From Topomyia yanbarensis (taxonomy: Eukaryota > Arthropoda > Insecta > Diptera > Culicidae): a stretch of DNA of 64,000 nt. Below the pieces are notes generated by a model that was not told where the DNA came from, did no database searches, and saw only the letters and a program-made list of their open reading frames with translations. The stretch spans positions 84,566,370 to 84,630,369 of the forward strand of contig NC_080671.1 of assembly GCF_030247195.1 (NCBI RefSeq), given 5' to 3'. The position numbers and the translations under genes were made by a program. Shown piece after piece: positions 27,011 to 38,441 of the stretch (position 1 is the stretch's first letter; every line of letters begins with the position of its first letter).

Positions 27011-28879
27011 CACGGTGTATTTATTAGAACAACTTTATGCAAAAAAATTCAGCATCTCTGAAACTTCGGAATATGAAAGAATGGATTTTCCCCTTTCATT
27101 TGAAACTAAGATCAAAATGATCCGTCGGGGGGTCCAGAGCAACTTTTTTTTTAAGTTTTTTCGTAACAATATTGGTTTTACTACTCGAATTAGTTCATAT
27201 TTCTGTTTCTAGATGGTGCTTTAGACATTCGAAAAACACTAAATGTGAGAATTTGATAGAAAATTTAATTGTCTACAAGTTTGCTGACAACTAAAAATTG
27301 ATCTAAAATCACCCGGAAAAGTTGTTTAAGATTTTAACGAAGTTAAATCTAAGATAGTTTAACATGAGGCCTAGTGGTTTGGAAATATATTTTCTCGCAC
27401 TTATTTCACTACCAAAAATATAATTGGGTTTAGTGACATGAAAATATTTGACGGGATTCATTACAACTTCTTCGTTGACAATTCCTATTGACCTTCTTAA
27501 AATTAGGATGTTTGACAGAGACAGAAAACTATTTATGCTTTTGGTTCAAGTTTGTAATCTTTCCCGATAGGTTCGAAGGAACTACCATTCATCGGAAGGT
27601 ATTGCTTGGTTACAAGGGTTTGCTTACATTTATGTTTTAGAAAGGATAATACATCGCATAATTTAGGTTATGATCGTTTAAGTCAGCTAATATAATTCTG
27701 CTCAAGATGAAATGTTGGGACACACAGTTTATAATTGAACGCCAACCACAGAAGTAACTGTCCAAATTAGTAATTAGCGTGAAACGATTCATTCAAATGT
27801 TTTCCGCAAAGTATATTGTTGGATTTTACGAACATTTCCTATCAATTATGCGAGAAATCGTTAATCAATTGATCCTAGATTATGCGAAATGTATTACTTT
27901 TGAAAACAAAATATGATTTGAGTACAAGAAAAACCTTATATACATACAAATCCACGAATATATCCCAAAAAACATTATCTTGATCCGAAAACTCAAAGTT
28001 TTTTGTTCACTGTTTGTCACATTGAGTTAATTTTGAAAAAGATAATCAGCGTTTTTAACCAATTACAATGAAATTCGCGAAATATTGCAATGGTGTCATC
28101 AGTTTCATTGAATTTGTTCAAATATAAAGGTTGAAGTTCAGGACAAGTGAATTTTATACGAAGATGCTAACAAAATAGGAGGTTCATGCAAAAATAGTTA
28201 TCAGTCATCCCCGAGAACAATCGAAAAAATGAAAAAGAGGGCATACATCATTGAAAAAGCTGTTTCTGCGGGAGGAATCACTCACCATCTTGGAAAAGAA
28301 TATTAACATCATACTAGTTTGGTCAACACTTATCTAATACTTTTCATCCCAAAAATAGTAATGGTGCCCTATAACAGGTGGAATCTGGAATTATAATTTT
28401 CAGCTAAAAGATGAGACTTTCCAAGCTCTCAAATTCCGCTGAAGGCACTGTTCAATTAAATACAGGTATTTGGCAAATGATAAAAGTGCGTGTGAATTGA
28501 CTTACAAACCACTAGGGTTTCTGTGAAACTAACTTAGACTTAGACTTCGTTAAAATATTAAGCAACTTTTCCGGATAATTTCAAATCGGTTTTTAGTTGT
28601 TAACAAAGTTGTAGACAATAAAAATATCTATCATATTCTCACTTTTAGTGTTGTTCGAATGTCTAAAGCATCATCTATGGATAGAAATATGAACTAGTTC
28701 TATTGTAAAATCTATGTTTTCACGAAAAAAAACTTCAAAAAAAAAAGTTGCTCTAGACCCCCCGACGGATTATTTTGATGTTGGTTTCAAATGAAAGGGG
28801 AAAGCCCATTCTTTCATATCCTGAAGTTTCAGAGATGCTGAATTTTTTTTGCATAAAGTTGTTAAAAAAAGACACCGTG
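27011..28879. mobile_element. Transib-like element with ~355-bp arms, CACGGTG ends
   Basis: Left CACGGTGTATTTATTAGAAC and right (inverted) CACGGTGTCTTTTTTTAAC head two long arms, 27011 to about 27365 and about 28528 to 28879, which match through AACTTTATGCAAAAAAA, TTCAGCATCTCTGAAACTTC and CCGTCGGGGGGTC. An exact 5-bp duplication GTGTT lies outside both ends (27006-27010 and 28880-28884). CAC-ends with 5-bp duplication suggest Transib. The 1.2-kb centre has no transposase-like frame, so the element is non-autonomous. Confidence 0.72.
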
Positions 28880-28884
28880 GTGTT

Positions 28885-29367
28885 GACTGTAGAAGTTTTA
28901 ATCAAAAAATGGGTGGGTAATGTCAGAGACATAACCGGAGTGAAATAGAATACACTTTAGACTGGTTATACAAATGCTACAATTTTTTTACAATCTTCTG
29001 ATAGGTTGTATTAAAAGCAGTTATTTTGTTATTTCTAATGAAAATACCGAAATATCGATACACGTACATCGAAATCTAAAATATTCGAACATATTTATCT
29101 ATATGGTAATCCTAAAAAGAGCATTTAATGAATGTTATTGTAAATTGAATCATTACACGAAACTGTCAACAAATCACACAAATGATAACTTTTTATTTCG
29201 TGCCATTCTACGACATGCCGACGATATTGTTCACAAGGGGATCACTTACTATCCAACGCTCTTGGCAAGCCACTTTCTGATGCTTGTAATAACAAAACTT
29301 CAATTCAATTCTTTGTTGATAAATGATGGCCCTGAAAAGGGCCTTTTGTTTGGGCAGTATTCGGAAT
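28885..29367. other. Intergenic DNA between Transib-like element and histone relic
   Basis: A plus-strand frame at 28974-29381 runs 135 residues but is AT-driven, with no recognisable domain, and its end overlaps the antisense of the H2B fragment. I do not treat it as a gene. Confidence 0.4.
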
Positions 29368-29415
29368 TTAGTTGGAGCTAGTGTATTTGTGCCATCTGAG
29401 ACGGCGTGCTCGGTG
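29368..29415 (-). pseudogene. Histone H2B 3'-end fragment
   Basis: Read on the minus strand this gives KLTEHAVSDGT followed, after a frame-breaking deletion of a few codons, by KYTSSN and a TAA stop. These match the conserved H2B C-terminus (LAKHAVSEGT ... KYTSSK). Nothing recognisable of the remaining H2B precedes it, so the gene is cut to its last ~20 codons. It points away from the H2A relic, as in a normal divergent H2B-H2A pair. Confidence 0.75.
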
Positions 29416-29596
29416 AGCTTTTCTGACCACTACAAACGGACGGCCGCTTCTTGTGTCCTTTAACAATGTTCGGAAACATTTAGATCGACGTATATGGTAC
29501 GACGATACAAACAAACTGATATTGAGCAGAAGCATGCTAAGTTTTAAACCTGACTACAGCACAATGTAAGCTCGTCCTTTTTTGTGTTTTCCTCAA

Positions 29597-29830
29597 TATG
29601 TGTTCTTCGTAGCTCCTCCCCTTCGTTGGTCGATACACAAGCAAATTGTGTTGAACGCGTCGGAGTGGCGTTTACTTAGTAGCTGTAATGGAATACCTTG
29701 CTGTTAAAGTATTGAAATTGGAAGGAAATGCTGCCCGTGACAACAGAAAGACGAATTATCCCATGTCTTCAGCAGCTGGTGATTCGTAACAACGAAAAGT
29801 TGAACAAACTGCTCGCCGGAGTGATATTCA
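29597..29830 (+). pseudogene. Histone H2A pseudogene
   Basis: Successive frames spell degraded H2A: PFVGRY (for FPVGRI), NCVERVGVA (for NYAERVGAGA), [20 protein letters not shown] and DNRKT, then after a frameshift [20 protein letters not shown] and AGVIF (for SGVTI). The N-terminal tail and the last ~25 residues are missing, several frameshifts are present and there is no start codon in place. The 3' end abuts the H4 relic without the normal spacer. Confidence 0.9.
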
Positions 29831-30035
29831 TTCATTGCGGTTTTGCGCTTGGTGTGTTCAGTGTAGGTCACGGTATCTCGGATGACATTTTCCTGCACAC
29901 CATCAGCATTCGTAGATTAAATCGGAGATACATTTTACACCAGCACGACGAGCCAGACGCCGAATGGCGGATTTGGTGATTCCCTGGATTTTATCATGAA
30001 GAACCTTGCGGTGACGCTTGGTACGGGAACGCAAA
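29831..30035 (-). pseudogene. Histone H4 pseudogene
   Basis: The minus strand reads [37 protein letters not shown], then after a frameshift and small deletion VQENVIRDTVTYTEHTKRKT and AMNE, close to canonical H4 with substitutions at positions that are almost invariant in functional H4. The first ~15 residues are not recognisable and the last ~18 are missing. Its 3' end meets the H2A relic tail to tail, the normal H2A-H4 orientation. No H3 was found beyond its 5' side. Confidence 0.92.
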
Positions 30036-30710
30036 CATGATACCGTTCATTGTACCGTCCGGACGAGCATGTTGCTCGTGTGGTAAGCGAGCACCCACTG
30101 ATACAAACAATCTCGCGTGACATGCATATATAACATTCCCGTATGTAATGAAACGCTTACATGCTCCTTTTTGACGGCTCTGCGTGAGATGTGCTTGCAA
30201 ATTACGCATTTTCCTCGCTGTTTTCGAAGGATTTTCTAAAAATCCTTGATTTGGTTTATTTATAGTAGTCGCACTAATTCCGAAATTTAATACGAAATAC
30301 GTGCACGAATTTCCGATCAGATAGTGCAAAAATATTGTGATTTCGATCAGTAGAACGGAAGATATTCATATTTCAATCCTTGGAAAATTTCTCAACTGAA
30401 ATTTTTTAAGCGGGACCCCATATTGAAACGTTAGAAGTATTCTACTTCAAAATGTAGTAAAAGATTTTGGTATTGGTGTCTAATAGGGTTTCTAAGAATA
30501 TCAGTAAACTAAATTCTTGATTCTAGTTTAAAGATTTCTAAATGTATTGGTTTGTACTGAAGAAATGACTCAGTTTACTAAAATATAGTTCTATTTTGCA
30601 CAATTGCTCGATGAGATGTTTGCAAAAATTAGGAATTTCCATCATTTCCTCTAAGCAAGATAGCAAAGTTACATTGAACATTAGAGTAACAAGAAAAAAA
30701 ATGTGCTTTG
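30036..30710. other. Intergenic DNA 5' of the H4 relic
   Basis: This is where H3 would be expected in a canonical histone repeat. I find no H3 words on either strand. About 30219-30245 has a small palindrome (AAGGATTTTCTAAAAATCCTT). No other feature. Confidence 0.45.
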
Positions 30711-31595
30711 CTTTGATTCGATTCCTATGGTCCTACCAGGAGTGTCTACTCCAAATTTGTACCAAATCGGTAGAGTCTCAGTTCGGACCAATGTGTTTGA
30801 AGTTTGTATTTGAGATTTTTCAACAATTTACATGGAGAAAATCTACTAAATCTATCGTTGTATTGCCTACAACTTTGTCGAAGACTGCCAATCTAGCTAC
30901 CTTCCTTAGGAGAAGTTATTAAAATTTAAAATGAAGTGATTTCTCAGTTTTGTGATGTCAACGATCTCAGTGAGTCTCAGTGACGTCAGTTTTGCATTGG
31001 GCCTTACAGGACATGGTGGTGGACCTGTAATAGAGTCCCACAAACTTTTTTGTTTTGGGAAATAATGGTCGTGTTTAGCTCAATTGTATGTTTAGAGGAA
31101 ATATAGTAAATAAGAGTCGTCTATTGACTAGAAAATTTTAGTTTTACATTTCGTCACAATGGCGCCAACATTTGCCTCTACAAAGTTGTGAAACTGATCT
31201 TTATAGTACTTCTTGTGAACATTTCCACAGTCTATCTCTTTTTATATACAAATTGGTTTTGGCGCCTTCTATGCGGTGACATGTCGAACTATAATTTTCT
31301 AGTCAAAAGATGACTCATATCAATTACTAAAATTTTTCAAAACATACTATTTAGCTAAATACAATCATTACTTCGTAAAAAAAATAAAGTTCGTGGGATT
31401 TGATTACTGATTTACCACCATATACTGTTGGGACCTATGCAAAACGAAAAACTTCTAAAGAATGGATTGATTTGCAAGTCTTCAATAAAGTTGTAGGCAA
31501 TAAAATTATCTTTCTTATTCTCACTTGCAGTGATAAACTGATGCATACTGTACCATCTAACGATGAAAATACGAGCTAGTAGGTAGTAAGAAAAA
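30711..31595. mobile_element. Inverted-repeat element of the 1435-type family
   Basis: The left end (GATTCCTATGGTCCTACCAG, then CGGACCAATGTGTTTGAAGT) matches the family at 1449-1540. Arms about 30711-31175 and 31260-31595 pair through CAACTTTGTCGAAGACT against TCTTCAATAAAGTTGTAGG, GTCGTCTATTGACTAGAAAATT against ATTTTCTAGTCAAAAGATGA, and CCCACAAACTTTTTTGTTTT. The right terminus is eroded and no target duplication was found. No transposase frame. Confidence 0.6.
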
Positions 31596-31599
31596 TCGC

Positions 31600-31997
31600 A
31601 TGAAATTTGCCGAATGAAACTATGATGTTTCTATTTAAATTATGATAATGTGGAACAATTGACGAAAAAAGGAACTATAATATAAGGGAATAGCAAAATC
31701 ATCTAACAGATTAATGTAGAATCTTTGAGTAAAGTAAACAAAACAGGAATGTTCAACAAATACAACAAGAACTCTTGGCGGGTTATTAAGGAAATCGCGT
31801 AGTGCTTTGAGCTCATATCTTTTGAAAATTCTATAGAAATCATTTTAGAACTTCAAGCAGTCGCTTAAATATAGACAATGACGCGACTGACGGCGGAAAA
31901 TCAAATCTACAATAGTCATAATATTTTGCTGTATTGTGTTTTCATATTCGTGTCGATTCGCTTGAGTACTTAAAGAATATGCGAAACGACATGTGAC
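31600..31997. other. Intergenic DNA, no gene seen
   Basis: AT-rich with no recognisable coding or repeat feature. Confidence 0.4.
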
Positions 31998-32000
31998 TCG

Positions 32001-32305
32001 GGGATCATCCATAAATGACGTACAATAAATATGGGGGAGGGGGGAGTTTTGCATTTTGTGATGATGTGTGACGACGGGAGGGGGGGGGGAGGTTAGGGGG
32101 TCATATCAGGCTACGTTGCTTTTTTAAAGGGGAATAACTAACATCGTTTTTAAATTTAAAAAAAAATTACGGGGACAAGGAGGGAGAGTTACCGTCAAGC
32201 TACGTAATTACCAGGGGGTATTTAGAGGTTTGTGATAAAATGCTACGATGGGGAGGGGGTGTTAAAAAATACTCAAAAAATGCTACGTCATTTATGGATG
32301 GTCCC
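32001..32305. mobile_element. MITE with GGGAYCATCCATAAATGACG termini
   Basis: Left GGGATCATCCATAAATGACG and right CGTCATTTATGGATGGTCCC are 20-bp inverted repeats with one mismatch. TCG flanks both ends (31998-32000 and 32306-32308), consistent with a 3-bp target duplication. The interior has G-runs (a run of at least nine G near 32080), and GCTACGT/ACGTAGC words occur repeatedly. It has no coding capacity. This terminal sequence is familiar from very abundant insect MITEs. Confidence 0.82.
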
Positions 32306-32308
32306 TCG

Positions 32309-33340
32309 TCGGAAACACAAAAGAAACTATTACTTTCATTCTTGCTGTGGTGACCTGTCGAGATGAGTGAGTCGTAGAAGCAAGAAGTGATGCTTCAGCC
32401 AAATACGGAGGTTATTATCTTCCGGCCTTTTCACATAAGACTCATAAGGCATTCATTTGTTGAAGCTGAAAATGGAAGTTATGCTGACGGAAGTCTCCTT
32501 TATCGAGTTCTACCATGTCAGGTATTCAGTGCCGATAGCGTTCAACAAATTAACCCAGTTGAAACCAGTCATTTTGCATAATAACTTGTAGCACGTGGTT
32601 TCTGTGACGCCGCTATAATCAAGATCCACACATATATGGACGACAAGAAATTCAATGCTCGGCTTCAACAGCTGATACCACTTACTTGCATTGGGACTAT
32701 TAAAAGATTCATGTCGCATTTGGAAAGAATGGAATTCATTATAAATCTAGGAAGTAATTCTCCGTATTTCAAATGGTGTTTTTGTTGTGAGAATCTAGGT
32801 GGACCGACGCATTACCTCCTGTTTGACCCTGTACGTATAGAACATAATGCGATAGTATCACTACACACGATACATCTTCGCATATCCATAGTCTTCAATA
32901 CCATTACCACATGAACCACAAACAATTGCCAAATTTATGGCTGCTAATACTAATACGGGCAAAAGCTGCGTCAAGTATCTCAAAATTAACAGCCAGCACC
33001 ATCATTGCAGAAGTCCACGCTCGTGACTCGTAAGGGCATGAAACAAGATGGAAACAAGATGTTCGTGAAAATGAACTTGGAAGTAACAACGATGATGACA
33101 CGTAAGTGTACGAGAAATGAACGATCACCAAGACGCTGTTGGTTAGGGAAAAACATCCCCAGCCTAGTAAACAGGCATCCAAGCCCAATCTCTAGTCGCT
33201 CGCACGAGATCTGTTGGACAACCCTTATCGTTTTATAATTTTTATCGTTTGCATCAATATATAGGGAAAAAAACCCACAACTACGTTTAGCTAACGTACT
33301 GAACAGAATCGAATAAACGAAATTATATAATAAAAAAGTT
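32309..33340. other. Non-repetitive intergenic DNA
   Basis: Overlapping short open frames on both strands (for example 32636-32914 plus and 32986-33447 minus) show no domain or codon bias. No gene is claimed. Confidence 0.4.
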
Positions 33341-33353
33341 TTAGAGAAAATTG

Positions 33354-33381
33354 AGAGCATGAGCATGAGCATGAGCATGAT
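33354..33381. repeat. (GAGCAT)n microsatellite
   Basis: About four to five tandem copies of GAGCAT run uninterrupted, ending in GATGACGG. Confidence 0.9.
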
Positions 33382-34690
33382 GACGGTGCAATTCATAGTT
33401 GCTACTCCGTTATTGACTAGAACAAGCGAAATTGCACAGAGAATCAACGAATGGGGCCTAGGATTATCTATCCATCCTCAGAGTGCTCCTTTCGAGAGTT
33501 TTATACTTTAAAATGCCAATAACGGCGCCGGCTACGTCCTTACAGCCATCGGGGAAGGGAAGGAATATTAGTGTAATAAACATCATTATGGAAACCGTAT
33601 ATACCTCTGCATCTCCACGTTTGCCAGGGGAAGGAGTTTTTGTTAGTACGATGAGGTGAAGGGTTAAACATATCGGAATTCATCTTGATGGGTGATATGT
33701 TTTATGCAACTCTCAGTAGTGTTACCATGTGTTTATTATTCTGGGTAGCCGGCTGCCGAAAATTTATGACATACAATGTTAAGTGATTTTCTTCCGATTT
33801 ATGGACAATTATTTTTAACAGATTGAACCCAAACCCACCGTGGTGACTGGCGTTCACACTCCCCACTCAATCACCAGCGCCGTCTATGATCAAAATTTGG
33901 GCCACAACAATGCTTGTAAATTTATAAAAAAAATATTAAAGACATTTATTTCAGAGTTCAATTAGTGTAAAATACAGAAAACTACCCAGTTAAGCTTTCG
34001 GTTGAGTGTCTTTTACCTACTGTTATCACATTCTGTACAGTCAACTCGTCCACTATGTTCCCCACGGAGAGCCAGTTTGCCTTAAACTGCTCAGCGCATT
34101 CAACAGTTTTTAGGTCTTATTCAGATTTCGTATGACGATGGACCAATATTTCACGATTGAGCCGAGCTCTAGTGTGCTGGGAGGGTTCTTGTCCTTTGGA
34201 ATCACCATGTTCTTTTTTCTGTAATAGCAGTATGGCAAATCTGGCCAAAACAGCATGGAAAAATCGTGTTGCTTCATGAAAGGTAGCAGACGTTTTTTTT
34301 CGTAAACTCCTTTACTTAAATTTCTTGGTTGACGGTCACGATTGCAATGAAATGGGTCAAGTTTAAGTCGATCAAATTTTGAACGTAATACTCTTTAAAT
34401 ATCTGTTCGAAATTTGTAGTGTCTTTAAAAGAAACCGATTTATCAATAATTCATACTTATCCGGGTGTCGGTATTGCATGGATTAGTTCGGAACGTTGTT
34501 TGGTTTCGCCTAGCATTCGTTAAAAAAAGATTCGGCCTATTCGGTGTGCTATAGCATTGCCAGCCACTGAAAATGCAACATTTCGTGTGTGTTAGTATAG
34601 GTAATTTTTTTCAATTTCGGGAAAAAAATTATTCATGTAATTTGTATGAGTTCTTCATTTATACATTTGAAACAACTTTTGTTAAAAACG
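33382..34690. other. Intergenic DNA, unclassified
   Basis: About 33470-33900 is relatively GC-rich (CGGCGCCGGCTACGTCC, CAGCCATCGGGGAAGGG) and might derive from an untranslated part of a retroelement, but no element end or frame was recognised. The rest is AT-rich. Confidence 0.35.
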
Positions 34691-34699
34691 TTTAACAAA

Positions 34700-36310
34700 T
34701 TGCAAAAATAGTAGCAAAATGAAAATGAAATCAATTAAAAAAAAAAGAACAGCCAATAGAGGTAAAATTTAACGAGAAAAAAAATGAAAAACAGAAGATG
34801 GAAAAAAATGGATAAAATGGAACAAAATGAAAAGGTCGATAATTACATGTTTATTAATGGAAAAAGATTAATAAAATGCAAGCAGTCAAGAACTTACCAA
34901 TATCAAAAATAGCAAAAAATAAACCAAAACGGAGAAACAGCAGCAAATTTCCAAAATTCACACAATGGAAAAGATAAAATATGTAAAAAATAATAAAAAA
35001 TAGGTCGAATAATTGAAACAGTCAAATTAAATGAAATAAGTGAAAAATAAAATTAGACCAAAATTGAACAGATAGAAAAATAGTGAAAAATGGCAAAAAA
35101 TAACAAAAAACGGATAAACAGAAAAATGAAAAATAAAAAATAAGGAAAATGAAGAAAATAAAAAAATAAGCTAAACAAACTTAGAACTAAACAAAGTAGA
35201 TGCATTGAATTAGATGTTGAAATAAAAATAACTCAAAATGTTTATGATGTATAAACTGGCAATCAAATAAAAAAAGTGCAAGGAATAGAAACGAGAAAAT
35301 GTTAAAAATGTACCAAAATAGAACAAATGATAAATAATAAGAATGGAATAAATAGACAAAAATAAAATAATTAAGACAAAAAATTGACAAAATAGAAAAT
35401 AAAAAAGGAAATTATAAACGGATACAATTGAACGAAATCCCACAAATAGACAATAGTGAAGAGATACCAAATATGGAGTAATTTCAAAATGTGAGTAAAA
35501 TGGGTGGAAGTGAATAGGTCGGAAGAAAAGAAATAATAGTAAGATCATAATAAAAAAATAAAAGAAGATTAAAAAATGGATTAAATAAATAAAAAAAATT
35601 TAAGTGTAAAAAATTTGAATAAATGGAAAACAGGTAACATGTACAAAAATAAAACAAAATAACAGATGGAAAAGAGACAAATTATGTAACATAAAATTCC
35701 AACCGGTTTAAACGGGTAGGAATGAAAGTGACAGAGACAATGGAACGTAACAAAAAAGAAAAACTTGATCAAATTAAAAAAATCCGCGCAAAAGAAAAGC
35801 ATAAATTTCAAAACTAATAAGTAGAAGAAATTTCAAAACTAATATGTAGAAAAGAAAAAATCACAACACAAAAAATTAAAATTAAAAAATAGAAAAAATA
35901 ACAATAATCTAAAACTAATGGGTAATTACGGATAGAGAAAATACTACAATAGGCTGTTGGAAAAAATGTAAAAAGGATTTAAAATATAATACTAGAAGAA
36001 ATAAAAATAATAAAAATGCGACGTATTTAAAAAAAGAAGCGAAAATGGTAAAAAAAATTATGAATGTATATATAAGATAACATATGAAAATAAAGAAAAT
36101 ATAAGAAATTTAAAATTGTTAAACTAGAGTGAAAGGAGGCAATAGAAAATATAAAAAGCCTGGATGAAATTGAAAAAGAAACAATTAAACAATGCCGAAA
36201 ATTAAAATAGGAAACAAAAGACATAAACTGGAAAAAACACTAAAATACATAAAAAATATAGAATTTTTCCGAAGAAATACCGACAAAATGGATTTTTTTT
36301 TTAAATTATA
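34700..36310. repeat. 1.6-kb A-rich, strand-asymmetric low-complexity tract
   Basis: Across about 1.6 kb the plus strand is dominated by A, with G in second place and few T or C, in words such as AAAAATGG, AAATAAAAAA and GAAAAAATGG. It looks like a degenerated (A)n/(AAAAATGG)n-type simple repeat. The Phe/Tyr/Leu-rich frames on the minus strand (35187-36224) are consequences of this composition. A shorter relative is at 57180-57560. Confidence 0.85.
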
Positions 36311-37760
36311 TAGCTCGTGGTAGCGGGGAAATTAAATAGATCAAATGTGTTGGGTGGCAGCTGCGGTTGTGTATGTAATCTCGCTTTAGAGGCAGAGTAC
36401 GATCACTGTTGCCAACGGGATAATGTGTTTTTTCTGGGACTTAATTATATCCCAAGGATAGCGTTAGGGTTCGTGCATTCGGCCGCAGTCCCAAAGGTTA
36501 CAGGTGCGAATCCTGCCTCTGGGGGGATTTTTTACCTAATTACTTTCGCTTAACTCACCATTTCGATCTGTTTTGCCTGTTGGATATCACCAAAAAGTCA
36601 CAAAGAAAATTGCTTAAAGATAGAAAAGATATTATTTTTCACTTGAGCACGAAAAATTGCTATAAACTGTTTTTTAGTCGATTTTTATGCTTTATTTTGC
36701 GATTTGCGGAATTATTCAGAATTTGTTTCTCGAACTATATTTGATCAAATGAGCACTCAAAAAGATGGCTGAAAAGTTTTTGTTTTTTTTTTCCGATGCA
36801 TACTTCTGTGATTTGTTCAACAGCTACAACGAATTAAATAAACAGAAATGGAAGTCAAAAATTCTCTTATCATCCTGAAATAATAACCGTTTTGAGTTCT
36901 GGATTTTTTATAAAACTTTCATGCATTATGATTCAAGATAAATATATACTTTTGACCTCGGTTCTTCCTTCCTTTATATATTTAAATTAAAACTACAGCA
37001 TAACCACTAGAAGTTGAAGTTCAACAAACAATTTGAGTTGTTGGTTTGCAGAATCGGTTAACTAAAACTCAGAAAATCTTAATAACGACTGAGAGAATAA
37101 ATCAACTATAAATTTGATATTAACACAATTTGTCTGTGTATGTTATTTTGAATGTATTTCAGCCACAAAAATTGGGTTGTTTTTAAAGTTAGAAATCGAA
37201 AATGTGGAATTTTATTAACCTGCTAAGTATTTAATTCGAATATTCATTCATGAATAAACTATCAAAACCATGCAAATATCATTTCTGTAATGAACAAAAG
37301 AAAATATGAAGAGAAGTATAAAAAAGCCTGGAAGAAACACCCCGTCCCACTTCCCCTTTTAGCGTGCCTGACAATGCACGTGTATTACTTTAGTAGACAG
37401 ATTTAGTTTAAATAAGCAAAATTCTAATTACAACAAACAACACAAACAGTTTTATTAAACACTGGTTTGGCGACATAGCATGTCCTTTATCCGTTTTAAA
37501 AATTGTATTTTTGTCACAAATCAACAAAATATACATTTTTCTATCAAGAAATGTCAAAACATGAACATAGAGCTTTCTTTGAACTACTTCATAACTTGGT
37601 TATTGGTTAATTACGATGTAATGTGTTTGTTGCTCGATTTTAAAAAATCAAAATCGAATTTGCATTTTGGATGCCAAATGACTTTAAAATGCATGAAATG
37701 TTGAGATTTGATGAAACCTCGAAAATAAATTTTTTGACGAAAATTTCCTTATTTGGACTT
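36311..37760. other. Intergenic DNA with a tRNA-like fragment
   Basis: Apart from the tRNA-like stretch at 36457-36523 there is no gene or mobile feature. It is AT-rich, with short frames only. Confidence 0.4.
36457..36523 (+). repeat. tRNA-like (SINE head) fragment
   Basis: GGATAGCGTTAGGGTTCG resembles an A box, and about 40 bp downstream GGTGCGAATCC matches the B box GGTTCGANTCC at 10 of 11 positions. ACAGG-TGCGAAT-CCTGC can form a T-arm with a 7-nt loop. An acceptor stem closing the cloverleaf and a clear anticodon arm were not found, so I read it as a SINE head or tRNA pseudogene rather than a working tRNA. Confidence 0.4.
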
Positions 37761-37767
37761 TGGCACA

Positions 37768-37802
37768 TTTTTGCCTTTCTCATATAGAAAGGTTATGCAA
37801 TC
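37768..37802. repeat. Terminal fragment of a common foldback family
   Basis: GCCTTTCTCATATAGAAAGG and TTATGCAATC match, inverted, the right terminus of the element ending near 46715 (GATTGCATAACCTTTCTATA). Past this point the sequences diverge. Confidence 0.65.
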
Positions 37803-38400
37803 ACTCTAAAAATCGTCAACCTAATCCCCCCTAAATGTTATTTGACCTATAAAGGCTTAGTGAGGAGTATGCAATAAGGGGTTTCTACTTTAAAATTAAA
37901 ACTAGTTTAAAATTGCTTAACAAGTTGAAAATTTTCGGCAGGGTCCGGACCCCCCGGATCTTCCTCCTTGATCCGTCGCTGGTTTCAAGCGATGTTTCAT
38001 TGTCGACATATAGTACATCAAGATCTTGGCTGTCAATCCATTATATTGAACATAACCAGCCATGGAATCGAAGTGTGGACAAATTAGAAAGGCACAATTG
38101 CACCACTAGGTGGATTAAAACAGGTTTTGTGTTTAGTGTTTATTTGACGAAATAAGGAATTAATCGACTGGGCATTGAATGTGCATAGGGAATACGCATG
38201 ATCTTGTCTGAGCGGAACGATTTCTTAATTCCATAAATGCACCGGAATTACGGCAAACTGAGGTATACTAAGCCATCATGAAGCAGGTGCTTCGGAAGTA
38301 TCCTAAAGAAGTGCAATCTGGAGCAAAAATGAGGAAAAAATATATTTCCACACAAAAACAAGTTGATCCAAACATTGTACAAGACCTTATGACTTATGTA
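37803..38400. other. Intergenic DNA, no gene seen
   Basis: A plus-strand frame at 37913-38155 includes CGGGTCCGGACCCCCCGGATC-like GC-rich sequence but has no recognisable domain. Confidence 0.35.
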
Positions 38401-38441
38401 CCAAATACACATACTTTCCTCTAGAAAGTATGTGTATTTGG
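38401..38441. repeat. Perfect 18-bp hairpin with 5-nt loop
   Basis: CCAAATACACATACTTTC and GAAAGTATGTGTATTTGG are exact reverse complements separated by CTCTA. No neighbouring element explains it. The stem is short for a microRNA precursor. Confidence 0.9.

Noticed and set aside
28974..29381. 135-residue plus-strand frame
   Set aside because: AT-driven composition, no domain, and the end is antisense to the H2B fragment.
30129..30300. Histone H3 next to the H4 relic
   Set aside because: Expected by cluster order, but no H3 peptide words could be found in any frame.
33836..33852. CACCGTG followed by GTGAC, a possible Transib right end
   Set aside because: No matching left end with CACGGTG and GTGAC duplication was found nearby.
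35187..36224. Phe/Tyr/Leu-rich minus-strand frames resembling membrane proteins
   Set aside because: Produced by the A-rich tract on the plus strand; no start context, no non-hydrophobic domains and no conserved motifs.
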